A stretch of 64,000 bases of DNA, from assembly GCA_024345305.1 (NCBI GenBank), contig BRON01000008.1, positions 1,612,001-1,676,000 on the forward strand. The letters run 5' to 3'. Under the pieces are notes generated by a model. That model saw only the letters and a list, made by a program, of their open reading frames with translations, was not told the DNA's origin and ran no database searches. Shown one piece after another: positions 53,926-64,000 of this stretch. The position numbers and the translations under genes are program-made. Each line of letters begins with the position of its first letter. Position 1 is the first letter of the stretch. The stretch is from Mrakia gelida. Lineage: Eukaryota; Basidiomycota; Tremellomycetes; Cystofilobasidiales; Mrakiaceae.

Positions 53926-54900
53926 TCAGACGTGGTCCCTGAAGAATGAAAGCTGAGTAGCCTCGGACCAGAAATCTCCGTGGATCAAGGTCTAGTGAGG
54001 AGGACGCGTCGTTCAAAGGAGGTCAGTGAGGCTGAAACGGACAAAAGAGCTTCGAGATGGCTCACCTGAACAGCGTCTCCCTGGAAGTGTTTTCGAAAGG
54101 CGGCGGACTCGTCGTCTGAACAAAGCAAGTACAAGAGACGAGATACCGAAAGTCAGCCGCGTCGCGTCGACGCCGTCGAGCTCGATTCCCCTCAATGTCC
54201 CTCCTCTCTGACTTCTCAAGATTCAGGAGAACTCACAGTCAACTATGATGTAGAACTTGTTTATCTCCTCCTCTGATCGGCCTCTCAAGACTCGATGGGC
54301 GTAGACGGCGAGTTCATTCTGAAACCGACGAAAGAGTCGTCGTCGAGTTGGTCAGCTTCTTCTTCCTCCTCGTCTCCTTCGAGCATCCTTTGGATCTGTC
54401 GACTCACCTGATCCGTCTCCTCATGAGCCTGCTTCATGAAGTCGAGCTTTTCTCGCCCAACGAGACAGAAAGAACGGAGAGGAAACGAGACGAGTCAGCT
54501 CGTTCGGATGCCCTCAACGCCCTGCCTTTTCCCACCTTCCCTCTCGTCTTCCCTCTCCCACCAAGCGTTTCTCCAGACTGACCACCTTCTCCTCAAACCC
54601 CTTCTTCACTCTCAACTGTTCTCTCCCATTCGTAGATCCAAACGAGTCAGCTCGTTCGTCCCTCTCTCTTCGCCTCTCCCGACTCCCTCCCTTTGCGCCT
54701 CTGCACCTCATCCGAAACCGAAACGAGATCTCACTCACAGTCATAACAGTAACGAACATCCCTCCATCTTTCTCCAGCCTCTCCGGAAGCTTGAAGAAGC
54801 TCGACGGAGCAGCGCGGATGGTCTTGATTTTGTGTTCTGCGTCGACGGGGTCGGTTTCGAAGAGTTGAGTCGCGGGAGGAGGAGGGTGCTGCTTGGACAT
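53926..54900 (-). CDS. Small protein of unknown function, paralogue 1 of a tandem pair
   Basis: I do not recognise the family. ATG 54900 begins MSKQHPPPPATQLFETDPVD. Six or seven small exons join in phase: one ending GGMFVTVMT, then LRVKKGFEEKV, LDFMKQAHEETDQ, NELAVYAHRVLRGRSEEEIN followed by KFYIIVD, then YDESAAFRKHFQGDAVQ, and TLIHGDFWSEATQLSFFRDH to TGA 53926-53928. About 150 residues. The alternation of beta-like (MFVTVM, LAVYAHRVLRG, KFYIIVDYD) and helical segments with a terminal aromatic tail could be a ferredoxin-like or dimeric alpha/beta barrel fold, but that is a guess. The neighbour at 55305-56362 is clearly homologous. Confidence 0.5.
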
Positions 54901-55304
54901 CGTTGGTTGAACTCATGAGGTGAGGAGCGAACCAGATGGGGCGAGTCAGCTAGTGGGTGGGGAGAGGAAGGAGGATGGTGATGGTTCGATGTCGAAGAGG
55001 AGCGTGAGGTAAGCTGAAGAAACGAATCGATTCGTTCGTTCGGCTGACGTTTCGAGATGCAAGAAAAGAACAGCATCGAGTGTATTATGCGAGAGACGTG
55101 AGGGTAACCTAGTGGAGAGATCTAAAGTGGAGAGATAAGTATGCGAATCCTAAAACCCAAAAATGTAAGAAGGAGAGAGAGGGAAAAAGGGAAGCGACGT
55201 GTCGGTTTTGTTTGATGCAGAATGCAGAGGGGAGGGACGGTGAGGAGGATAGGTGGGAGGGAGTGAGGGAAAGAGGTAAGATAGCGAGGGAGGGGAGGTG
55301 GGTG
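54901..55304. other. Intergenic region between the tandem paralogues
   Basis: Promoter side of paralogue 1 (start 54900) and 3' flank of paralogue 2 (stop 55305). Mixed sequence with A/G-rich part at 55150-55210; no further gene is apparent. Confidence 0.4.
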
Positions 55305-56362
55305 TTACAGCTCGTAGTAGAAGCTGAGGAGGGGTGGGCAACGGAGGAGGTCGGCTTCGTAAAAGGCCTGGAAGGGACGCGTCGAGGAGGGAGGGCAATA
55401 ACGACGAGTGATCAGCGAGAGGTTTGAAAGAGAGCTCGCGTGGAAGGAAGGTGGTAGTGCTACACACCTTGATAGCCTCTCCCCGATAATGAACGTAGAA
55501 CGCCGCTGGGTCGTCGTCTGAACGAAGAGAAAGGGCGAGACGGGAGGAGAAGCGCGAGTGCAGGTCAGCGAAGGTGCTCGACGTTTGAAGCTTGAAGAGC
55601 GAGGTTAGCGATTCAACGGGCGGTAGAACTTACACTCTATGATGACGCAAAACCTTCGGAGAGGAAAGGATCGGAAGAAAGGAGCAAGTAAGTCAATTAG
55701 GTTGCGGCTTCTTCTTGACGAGGGGAGGAGACGCGGATTCGCGGACTGAAGGGACTGACTTGTCTAAATCTGAATCGTCGACGTAGCCACGAAGGATTCT
55801 ATGGGAGTAGACCATGAGCTCCTTCTTCTCGAGGTTGAGGTCAAGGCAGAGAGAAAAGTAGGAGTAAGGAGGGATCAGCGGGTTAGTTCTGGAGTCGTCC
55901 TCCTCCCGACCAGGTCGAGCGAGCTCACCTCATCCGTCTCCGAATGGACGTGATTCATCCGAGTGAGCTGGTGGATTCGAAAAGCAAAGGGTCAGCTTGG
56001 ATAGATGTTAGTGAAGAGAAGAGGATGGAGACGGACGAGCGAGGTCCCCATTCTTTCTCGTGCGACCATCTGGATGGAAACCGAGGGAAGGAAGGAAGGG
56101 AAGGTCAGCTTCGCTTCGAGCTCACTGGCATGCCCTTTCCTTCTCTCCCTTTCTCTCTCCCTACTTCCCCAGTCTGCCCTTACTTCCACTTCGAACTCAC
56201 CACTACCACACACGTGAACGGTTCCCCTCTATCTATGATTGTCTTTGGGATCTGATCCTCGAACCAGCCATGGATGTTCTGCCTGATGAGTTCCAAGTTG
56301 GCCTCGTCCTCTTCAATCTTGTCCGCCGCGATGGCAGGAAGGTCGAGCTCGCTTTTCGTCAT
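55305..56362 (-). CDS. Small protein of unknown function, paralogue 2 of a tandem pair
   Basis: ATG 56362 begins MTKSELDLPAIAADKIEEDE and exon 1 ends with GEPFTCVVV. Further exons in phase: MVARERMGTSL, LTRMNHVHSETDE, KELMVYSHRILRGYVDDSDL, FCVIIE, YDDPAAFYVHYRGEAIK and AFYEADLLRCPPLLSFYYEL to TAA 55305-55307. About 165 residues. It aligns along its length with paralogue 1 (VYSHRILRG / VYAHRVLRG; FCVIIEYDDPAAF / FYIIVDYDESAAF). Several exons are under 50 bases. Expression and function are unknown. It is divergent from the SCN1/TatD gene across a 241-bp spacer. Confidence 0.5.
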
Positions 56363-56603
56363 TCGAGACGAAGAGCGCGTACAGAAGGTGGGATGGCGAC
56401 GTGTGGTGAAGAAGGATGTGCCTTTATGGGGAGCTGGGCGAGCTCATGAGAGTTGGGAGGGTCAGAGTCAAACTTGAAGGAAGTTTGGTTCGAGGGAAAG
56501 AAAGCCGAGGCTCTCTCTCCTCCTTCCCTTCCCTTGCTTGTTTCTACCCCAACGGCATTTGTCAACAAGACGAGAAATCCTTCTCGGTCATCTAGAGGGA
56601 GCC
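56363..56603. promoter_or_regulatory. Divergent promoter region (unknown paralogue 2 / SCN1-like)
   Basis: 241 bases separate the ATG of the minus-strand small protein (56362) from the ATG of the plus-strand SCN1/TatD-like gene (56604), so both promoters must lie here or within the first exons. No named site is recognised. Confidence 0.4.
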
Positions 56604-58085
56604 ATGTGTGCAGGATATCTTCCAACTCCCCTCGAGACTCCTCTTCCCTCAGCTGAGATCCTCTCTCATCGTGAGTCGAAGCGGACAAAGGCGAGAGATG
56701 AGGGGAAGCGTCGAGCTCACCTTCCTTCCTTCTCGTTCAGTTCACGATGCTCATGCTCACCCTACGACGTCTACGTCTCAAGAGACCATTCTTGAAGAGC
56801 TAGAGAAGGTTCGACTGGGTACGATCTGCGCTATGAGCACGAACGAAGAGGATCAAGAGCTCGTCAAACATCTCGCGATGGAGGGAGGGGCGAAGGTCGT
56901 TCCTTGCTTTGGTGAGCTCGTCGTGCTTCCTCGTATCGCTACCCCGAGCTCTGACCCCGGCGATCTACTTCTTCTACAGGCCATCACCCTTGGTACACCT
57001 ATCAAATCACACTCGCATCCTCCCCTCTCCCCTCCAAACAAGAGCACTACACCCATCTCTTCTTCCCTCCCCCCTCCTCCTCCTCTGACTCGCCCTCCCC
57101 TCCTCCCACCTCGCAAGACCACCAACTCCTCCTCTCCCTCCTTCCCTTCCTACCCGAACCTTTACCTCTGTCTACCCTCCTCCAAACCCTCAAACAAAAC
57201 CTCCTCGACCACCCAGCCTCCCTCCTCGGAGAAGTAGGACTCGACAAACGAGCTCGCGTCCCCTTTCCTCCCTCCTACATCGCCTCCCTCCCTCCCTCCG
57301 AACAAGACGATCATCGAAAGTTCACCACCTTCACTACACCGCTCGAGCATCAAGTCTCTATCCTGACAGCTCAGATGGAGGTCCTCGAGGAGGTCATCGT
57401 AGAGAGCAACGAGCTCTCTTCAGACGACGAGGGAGCGGCCGAGGGAGTTGTTCTGAACGGCAAGTCGAGAAGAGTGAGCATGCACGCTGTTGGATGTGCT
57501 GGGATGTTTGGGGGGTTGCTGGATAAGTGGGAGCGGGAGATTTGGGATGGGAAGAGGAGGTGGAGGAGGGAGGTGAAGGTTTGTGTGCATTCGTGTGGGC
57601 TGTCGGGCGAGGCGTGGAACCAGATCGAGAGGGTGAGTTTGGACGCGACGACCCCTCGCTTTGATCTTCCTTCCTCAGAGCTGACAACAGCCCTGTCCCC
57701 ATCGTCGACTATTCAGAAACATCCTTCCAACCTCTACCTCTCCTGCTCCCCCGTAGTCCTGCACGAACCCTCCCCGTCCAACTCGCCCAACCCTCATCAT
57801 CACGTCCACCCCACGCACGACTCGTTCCTCCCTACTCTCCCACCGCTTTTCACTACCTCGTGCTCTCCTGACAAGATCCTCGTCGAGTCTGACTCGCCGG
57901 ATCTGAGGATGTGCGAGGAGGGAGTGTGGAAGGTTGTGGGTGCTTTGGCGAGAGGGAGAGGTTGGGAGGTCGAGGAGAGCTGGCCGACCAGAGAAGAGAT
58001 GGAGGAGGGAGGGGAGGAGAGAGTGAAGGGAGTGGTGGAGAGGCTGAAGGATAATTGGAGGAGGTGGATGGGGGATGATCCATGA
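56604..58085 (+). CDS. Scn1/TatD-like metal-dependent hydrolase
   Basis: TatD-family proteins are TIM-barrel metal-dependent deoxyribonucleases; the fungal branch includes the Cut9-interacting protein Scn1. Exons: 56604-56670, 56741-56911, 56980-57632 and 57717-58085, in phase. The metal ligands HDAHAHP lie across the first splice (SAEILSHLHDAHAHP). Then come CFGHHPWYTYQITL, the Glu motif LLGEVGLDKRARVP, the His in KVCVHSCGLSG and the terminal Asp block KILVESDSPDLRM, so all expected catalytic residues are present. Inserts of low complexity (SSSSDSPSPPTSQDH; acidic SNELSSDDEGAAEG) enlarge the protein to about 420 residues, longer than bacterial TatD. A substrate other than DNA cannot be excluded. 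Confidence 0.82.
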
Positions 58086-58375
58086 GCGCGACGTGCTGGT
58101 TTGTTCGAGGAAGGGAAGAGAGAGAGCGAGTGAGGGAGAAACGACGCGACCTCCTTGCCCTCCGTCTTTTCGAACCTGATATCAAAAGAGCTTCCGAGCG
58201 CTGCTTTGCTACATAGCTCCACGCTCAAGACCAAGACGCGAAATTCTCTGGTGAAAATCTAGGCCTTCTCTATCTTTATTGGTCCTCATCGAACAGGAGA
58301 GAGCCGACGAGGGCGGAGCTCGTCGAAGTTTCCCTCCTCACCTCCAACGGCCAGCATCGCCCTTCTCTCGTCAAG

Positions 58376-59902
58376 ATGAGACTCCTTCTTCCTCTCTTTT
58401 CTCGCCCCTCCTTCTCGCCCTCCTTGTTCTCCCAAAGTCTTCCCCGAAAAGCCTTCAGCACCACCTCATCTCCCTCGCATCGAGCAACATCTTCCGACCT
58501 CTTCCCCCTCCCTACGACTCCGACCGATTTGGGACGGACGTCACGGACAGGCAAGAGTTTGCGGCCAAATGCTTCACTCAGGGTTGCTGGCCCTCCGACA
58601 TCGCCATCGCTTTGCCGTGAGTTCTCTCAGGAGTTGAAACAAACGGGAGGGAGGGACGCGACCGTCGTTGGAGCTCGACCATCGCGGCTCCCACACCTCC
58701 TGCTTCATCTGGACGCGAGGCACGATTCGCGACAACCACTGACGACCATCTCCCTCGTTTCCGCAGACTTATCTCACCCGAGAGACCTTACAGCGTCTCG
58801 ACTGTCAGGTTAGTTCGCCCAAAGGATCTCCCCCCCTCCCCCTGCCCCTCTGTGGCTCTTTGCCCGCAGGATCTACATCTCCAAGGAAGCTGTTGACTCA
58901 CCCATACTCCGAGAAATCCTCCAGTTCGATAAGGCGATCCCAGCAACGTCCGAACTTCGAGCCAAGGTCGAGCTCAATCGGCTTCGATTGTTCAATGATG
59001 GGATGCTCGCTTTTCTGCTGGAATGCAAGTCCTTGTTCGAGGCTGGACATAGCCTGGAGGAGATATCGAAAACGAAGGGGTGAGTGATCAGTTTTTCGCC
59101 GTTGTCGTCGAAGCGATCGTGGCTGACTCGAGCATTCGCTTTTCCCTTGCTCGCAGAGCTAAACTCGACACTCTCAGGCGCGTCGTCTTTTTCTTTTCCC
59201 TCGACTCTCCGTTCTACGCACCCTACGAGCTGACTTTCCTCTGCCCTTCTTTCGCGACTGTACCTAGGAGTACGATCATTACCCAATCTCTCCTTGATCC
59301 TGCCCTGCGATCTCTCGTCGAGGAAAAACTCCATTTCTTTTTCCCAGCGGAGAAAGGAAGCTCTTTCGTCAAGTGCTCGACTTTCGAGGACGGTCGCAAG
59401 GTTGTGAAGAAGATGCAGAGTCGTAAGTCTGCGAGATCGTACTTCAATGCTCGTCTACCTAGATACTGACCACCTCTCTGATCAAAAACAGGATCCAAGG
59501 TGAGTTTGCGACGCGCGCGCGTTCAGTATTTTCGACGACTCGTGCTGATAGTGATGTTGTGCTCGTTCTCTTCGCTCCTCAGTTCATGGATGTCTTCGAC
59601 CTCCACAACGTCGTCAACTACGTGGAAGGTACCGGCATCGGTTACAGGAAGAAAATTGAGTCCTCGAGCGATTCGCTTTCGCCGCATCTTCAAAAACGAA
59701 ATCGTGTCGACCGCTCTTTCTTCATCTCCCTTCTCTAGTCAAACAACGAAAGTCGCCTGCAGTCCCTCAAGACCAACTCTATGTTGCTCCTAGGATGGAT
59801 GACGTCAAGTCCCAAGAGGACGACAAGCCCGAAGAGGACAAGGACGAGTCGGAAAAGAAACTTGACGAGTCTGAGGAGGACGACGAGAAGTCCAAGAAGT
59901 AG
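58376..59902 (+). CDS. Unknown protein, probably mitochondrial; frame break and 8-nt microexon
   Basis: I do not recognise the family. ATG 58376 gives a classic mitochondrial presequence (SLFSQSLPRKAFSTTSSP). The following conserved-looking part (YDSDRFGTDVTDRQEFAAKC, then LISPERPYSVSTVR) is in another frame of the same exon, so a one-base loss, a sequence error or a small 59-nt intron (GTTCTCCC...CATCGAG) must link them. Later exons agree in phase: IYISKEAVDSPILREILQFD ... LEEISKTKG, AKLDTLR, a block ending EDGRKVVKKMQS, the 8-nt exon 59492-59499 (RSK), FMDVFDLHNVVNYVE, and a last exon that is strongly acidic and Lys-rich and ends at TAG 59900-59902. The join after AKLDTLR needs a GC donor (AG|GCGCGT). 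Confidence 0.45.
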
Positions 59903-60097
59903 CGCAGGAAGGAGGGCGAGGGGACTTTTTTTTTCTATTAGCACGGCGGGGAGATGAAGAATACGCTTGAGATTCATGACTCATACACGATGTTTTCACT
60001 CTTGCCTCGCTGGCGAGCGAGTAGCTGAGCGAGTACACCTCGATCTAGCCAGACTTTCGCGACTCCGAAAGAGCACGACGAAACAAGCTCATCAATC

Positions 60098-61371
60098 TCA
60101 AACACTCCCATCCGTCGCTCCCCTCCCAACCTCAGCTCCTCCAGCGATCACACTCGTCCCCAGTAGAGCTCCCTTCCCAATATCCCCGACGTTGACGAGC
60201 GTCTCTCCCGCCTTCGACGCGAGCTCGCCAGCCTCGTCGCCTTGGGTCTGGACGACGGTCTCCTGGACGGCTGAGGTTGCGGTGTTGTAGATGGTGGAAG
60301 AACTGCGGAGAGATAAGACGAGGGCAAGTGTGAGTTGGAGAAGTTGGAGAAAGAGGAGAGAAAGAAAAGGAAGAAGATCGACCGCGACGAGACTCACCCT
60401 TCAGCGATCCCTGAGCCAACGGACGAAGCAGCCTCTCCAGCGGTCGAGAAGGCACCCTCGACGTCGTTCCGCAGCTGAGTCTTCTCCTCCTCCTTCGTCT
60501 GAAGTCCAAAACGAGCGCAAAACGAAGGAAGGTCAGCGTCACGACGCGTCGACACCATCACATCGTGAAAGAAGGCAGACTTACAGCGTCAGAATCGGTC
60601 GGGTGCAATCCAACAGCGTCTCCAAGAGCGGCTCCAGCTTTGTAGGCGTATCCGAGAACGGCGTCCGAGGCGGAAGCGACGTAGGAAGCAGCGGTTGCTG
60701 ATCCTGAGGCAGCGGAGGAGAGCACGGAATGGGTTCGAGAGGAGAAGTGGGTTGGGACGTCGTTTGAGGAGAGGGAGTGGGAGGATTGATACCTGTTCGG
60801 AGGGCAATTCAATGCGTCGAGAATGAAGAGAGTCAGAGGCGAGGTCAAGGGAGAGAGGGAGCATCGGAGAAGGAGGAAAGGAAGTCGATGCTCACTTCTC
60901 GGCGGTCTGCTCGATCCCCTCCTTCACCGTCTCCGCTCCAAGCTTGATTCCTTCTCCCAGATCAGAAGCGGCACTCTTCACACCCTCCGCTGAAACTCCT
61001 CCACCATCCAAGAACCCCTTCTCAACCAAGATCTCCTCGAACCTTCCAGCATCTCCACTCTGAACAGCCTCGCTGGGCAGCTCGAGCTTGATCCATCCGG
61101 GAGGAAGTCCTTCTCCTCCTGAGGTCGTCGAGGGTTCGAGGACCGGTCGAAGGAAGTAGCCATGTGGATTGCCCTCTTGAGTTCCGAAGACGACTCCAGG
61201 GACGAGAGGGAAGGCGAGGGATCCGATGGAGAGGGTGAGGGAGGAGGAAGGTGGGGAGGAGAGGAGGGAGAGTGGAGATGGAGAGGTGGTGAGAGGAAGA
61301 GTCGAGTTTCCGAGGAGGTGGAAAGCTGTGACGTTGTGGATGGTGATGAGATTGATGGGAGTGGAAGACAT
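60098..61371 (-). CDS. Senescence/spartin-domain-like protein
   Basis: ATG 61371 begins MSSTPINLITIHNVTAFHLL. The N-terminal part (LTLSIGSLAFPLVPGVVFGT ... GYFLRP) resembles the start of plant senescence/ERD7 and fungal spartin-like proteins. After introns the C-terminal part is a run of Ala/Gly-rich amphipathic helices (SGSATAASYVASASDAVLGY ... AGAALGDAVG; EGAFSTAGEAASS; TIYNTATSAVQETVVQ), typical of the senescence domain, which binds lipids at droplets or membranes. Stop TGA 60098-60100. Four exons, about 400 residues. Lipid association is family inference. Confidence 0.6.
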
Positions 61372-61552
61372 AGCGAGAGAGGTGTGAGCGTTGCAGGGCA
61401 GGAGGACGATCAGGGAAGGAAAGAAGGAAGGAGAGTCGATGACGTCGGAACAGGTCGAGCTCTGAGCTTGACGACGAGAAGAAAAGACGAGAAAGGTTTC
61501 CAGAACCTGAGAATATTTGATACAGTAATACGCACTCTAGATACAGAAAAGT

Positions 61553-64000
61553 CTAATCCAACAAAGCCGTCCTCGGGTCCTTCCCATGTCTCGCTCGCTG
61601 ATGAACGACGCCCGCCGCTCTGTTCGACGCGAAAACGAAGGAGGGAAGTCAGCTCTGCCGTCTTTTGCGATATGCACGGAGCGCGAGAGACAAGGATGGA
61701 GATGATGGGAAGACTCACACTGAGCTGAGCGCGTGCCCGTAGATGTAAGACGAGTGAGAGAGCAAACTCTGCTCGAGAATCCCCATCACGTCGCCGAAGA
61801 CGAGCTCCCACGCGCCGAACTCCCTAAATTTCGAGAAGGTAGATGCGATAAGTCACAAGACACGTCGAAAAGGATAGAGACCAGAGAGGGTGGACTCGCC
61901 TTCGATCCTCGAACGTCAGAAGGTCGTCGATGAAGACGGCTCCGTGGTCTCGCATGTGAGCGATGAAGGTAGCGTTCCTCTCGTCCGTGGCGATGTAGAA
62001 CCTGCAGTGCAGTGAAGAGTGAAGAAGAGAAGGCAAAAGGGGAGCACGAGTGAGACGAGTGAGAGAGAGAGAGCAAGAAGGAGGGAGAAAGGACGAACGG
62101 ATCGTTCTGACGAGGAAGGTCGAGCTCAGCGATCTCGTTCGAAATCGTCGCTCCTGGATTTGGATAGGCTTGGAAGTGACCAGATTCCTTGATCTCGGCG
62201 AGGACACTGTAGAGGGGAGGAGTGGATGATCAGCTCGAGGTCAGCCTCGACAAGGAGAGAGCGAACAACGACGCGTCGAGCTCACTCTCGTCCCTTCTCC
62301 AACGTCGTCTTGATCCTTTGGAAATGCAGCTCGCTATCGGCGTTCATGGCCCATCCGAACCTTACGAAGTCTCCTCGTCGCATGTGAGCGGCGAGCCACA
62401 ACCGTCCTCCTACTCGTTCCCGCATCCGCTGAGCGAGTTTCAACGCGAGAGTGAGCAGCTTGGGTGGAGAGCTGATCTCGTAGACCATCATCTTGGCGTA
62501 GGCGGCTCGAGCGAGCGGAGAGGTGAAGCGGAGAGCTCCCTGGAGAAACGAACGGAGAGAACGCGTCAGAACGAGAACGAGGGTCGAAGACAAACGGCGA
62601 GCACAAGGAGAGACGGGCGACGAACGGGTTTCCGATACTGATGGGTCTCTCCCTCGAGATGAAGGATCTGAAAACGACAAAAGAGGTGCGTCAGTAAGTG
62701 TTCACGTCGCATACGAGCGGAAGGGAAGAAGAGAGCGAAACTCACAAGCTCGTCACGTCCGTTGAAATCGTCCCAAACCCCAGCCATGTTCTCCCCAAGA
62801 GCGACCTGCTTGAGTGGCGAGTCCGTCGTGTGGATGACCTCCATTCCGAGCCTATAAAGCAAGAAAACGAAACTGGATCAGCGCTCGCCTCTCTCTCCCG
62901 CCGATCTCGACGACGACTCCTCGCGAAGAGTCGGGTCGTCGACTGAAACGAAGACGACTCACACTCCTCTCCACGTCCACAGCGGGAACACTCCAACCTC
63001 AATCAGCTTCTTCTCCAGATCCATATCCCCTCCCTTCCACCCAAGCTTGCTCTTCAACTCCTCCCAGTTCTCCACCAGCTTCTCTCCTCCGTCCATCAGC
63101 CGCTTCACCTCCTTTCCCAGTCCCTTCGACCTCGTCTTCTCCAGATCCAGCGACGCGAACGAGAGAGGCATCCGATCCACTCGAGTGACGCTCTTGTCGT
63201 AGTCCTCGTTAGGGATCATGAAGTAGGTCGCATGCGGAGGGAGGAGGGTGTCGAGAGGAGGGAAGGATCCGCGTGGTGGTTCGAGCGAGGGTGAGAGGGA
63301 GAGAAGGGTGAGGAATTCCGAGGTTGTGAGGACGGGACGAGTGAGACGGATGGAGGAGATGTCGATCATGAGCTGAAAAAATGGGGTCAGGGAAGGAGAA
63401 AGACGGGGGGGCAGTCGCGTCAGTCGAGCTAGTCGAAGCGGAGGGCGGGTCGAAGGCGAAAACGGGGCTGACCTCGATAGGAATCATCCAGGCCCACTGT
63501 TTCTCTCGAGGGAGATAGTCCCACTCTCCAGACTCGAAGGTCATCCCTCGGTGGACCTGCTTGGCGAAAGCTGAGAGGTGAAAGAAACGCGTCAGCTTCG
63601 AGCCCGCCGGGAGAGGGAGGGAAGGGAGGACGAGAGCGAGCTCACCTCGACAGGTTTCCGGTTCGAAGTCGCACGAACGAGCGTAGACGTAGGTCGGGAC
63701 GACGAGAGTCCTGTTGAGGAGCTCAGCATGGAGGAGAGAAGCTTCCACGATGTATCGCTGTGTGAAGAAGACGAGAGGGAAAACGTGTGAGCTCAAGAGG
63801 AAAGGAAGGGAAGACGAAGCTCGCGAGCTCGAGCTAAGGGAAAGGAAGGGAGGGACGAACGATGTTGTTCCAGCCCAGATGCCTAGATTTGAAAGACAAC
63901 AGGACGTCAGTACTTGTATCTACTCCCTGACTTGATACTCGAGAGGTTGAAACTATAGAAAGACGAGCTCACAGAGGCCAATCCCTGACGTAAAACCCCT
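61553..64000 (-). CDS. GDP-fucose protein O-fucosyltransferase-like protein (5' end outside window)
   Basis: Exons on the minus strand read, in order, RGFYVRDWPL (window edge), a short NNI exon, RYIVEASLLHAELLNRTLVV ... YARSCDFEPETCR, the exon with FAKQVHRGMTFESGEWDYLP, the long exon LMIDISSIRLTRPVLTTSEF ... GVFPLWTWRGV, and LGMEVIHTTDSPLKQVALGE. These are followed by AAHMRRGDFVRFGWAMNADS, the nucleotide-binding HxRRGDF motif of O-fucosyltransferases, then FYIATDERNATFIAHMRDHG and DVMGILEQSLLSHSSYIYGH. The last exon ends GKDPRTALLD at TAG 61553-61555. Such enzymes act in the secretory pathway; the signal or anchor would be upstream of the window. The acceptor and activity in fungi are unclear. 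Confidence 0.72.

Noticed and set aside
1..64000. CRISPR arrays, prokaryotic operons, phage or insertion sequences
   Set aside because: Spliceosomal introns throughout and eukaryotic gene content; no regular repeat-spacer pattern, terminal inverted repeats or transposase frame was seen.

Overview
The window looks like nuclear DNA of an intron-dense, GC-rich fungus. Almost every gene is broken by short introns with GTGAGT/GTTCGT/GTCAGT donors, a strongly conserved CTGAC branch site and a nearby AG acceptor. The gene content (Nsa2, Vps8, Crz1-like factor, basidiomycete-style bZIP, Rrn11-like factor, SCN1/TatD, Mch1-like transporter) fits a basidiomycete. Intron density and style suggest Pucciniomycotina (Microbotryomycetes such as Rhodotorula or Sporobolomyces), but that placement is inference. 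Gene models below were built by hand from splice motifs and reading-phase agreement, so exon edges can be off by a base or two.

Layout. 0-10 kb: 3' part of VPS8, a large disordered protein, a single-pass membrane protein and an Rrn11-like Pol I factor. 10-17 kb: a bZIP factor with cysteine-rich C-terminus, a short-chain dehydrogenase and an Mch1-like MFS transporter. 17.7-21 kb: Rap1-like BRCT-Myb protein, copy A. 21-27 kb: a methyltransferase, NSA2 (with a 6-nt microexon) and a SnoaL/NTF2-fold protein. 27.3-30.5 kb: a gene-poor, repeat-bearing stretch (G28 tract, a 60-nt direct repeat, a GGGAGAACGAGG minisatellite). 30.6-39 kb: a THEM6-type thioesterase, a Crz1-like C2H2 factor and Rap1-like copy B. 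39.7-48 kb: an F-box/LRR protein, an F-box/WD40 protein and a small, probably complex I, subunit. 48-53.6 kb: Rap1-like copy C, a relic of a second CRZ1 gene, and a BRCT/zinc-finger chimera. 53.9-56.4 kb: a tandem pair of small unknown paralogues. 56.6-64 kb: SCN1/TatD hydrolase, an unknown probably mitochondrial protein, a senescence-domain protein and the 3' part of an O-fucosyltransferase-like gene.

The most unusual element is the Rap1-like family. Three BRCT-Myb-CxxC paralogues plus one gene that joins the BRCT exons to the zinc-finger exons of a duplicated CRZ1 lie within 36 kb. The CRZ1 -> Rap1-like order occurs twice, in opposite orientations (plus strand at 32.8-39.2 kb, minus strand at 53.6-48.2 kb), which indicates an inverted segmental duplication. 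All four copies share a 5' leader; in three it carries an 11-codon upstream ORF with a conserved peptide, and in the fourth a one-base deletion puts that ATG in frame with the main protein. Copies B and C also carry nonsense codons just after the BRCT domain. This looks like a young, still diverging DNA-binding gene family, possibly under upstream-ORF translational control.
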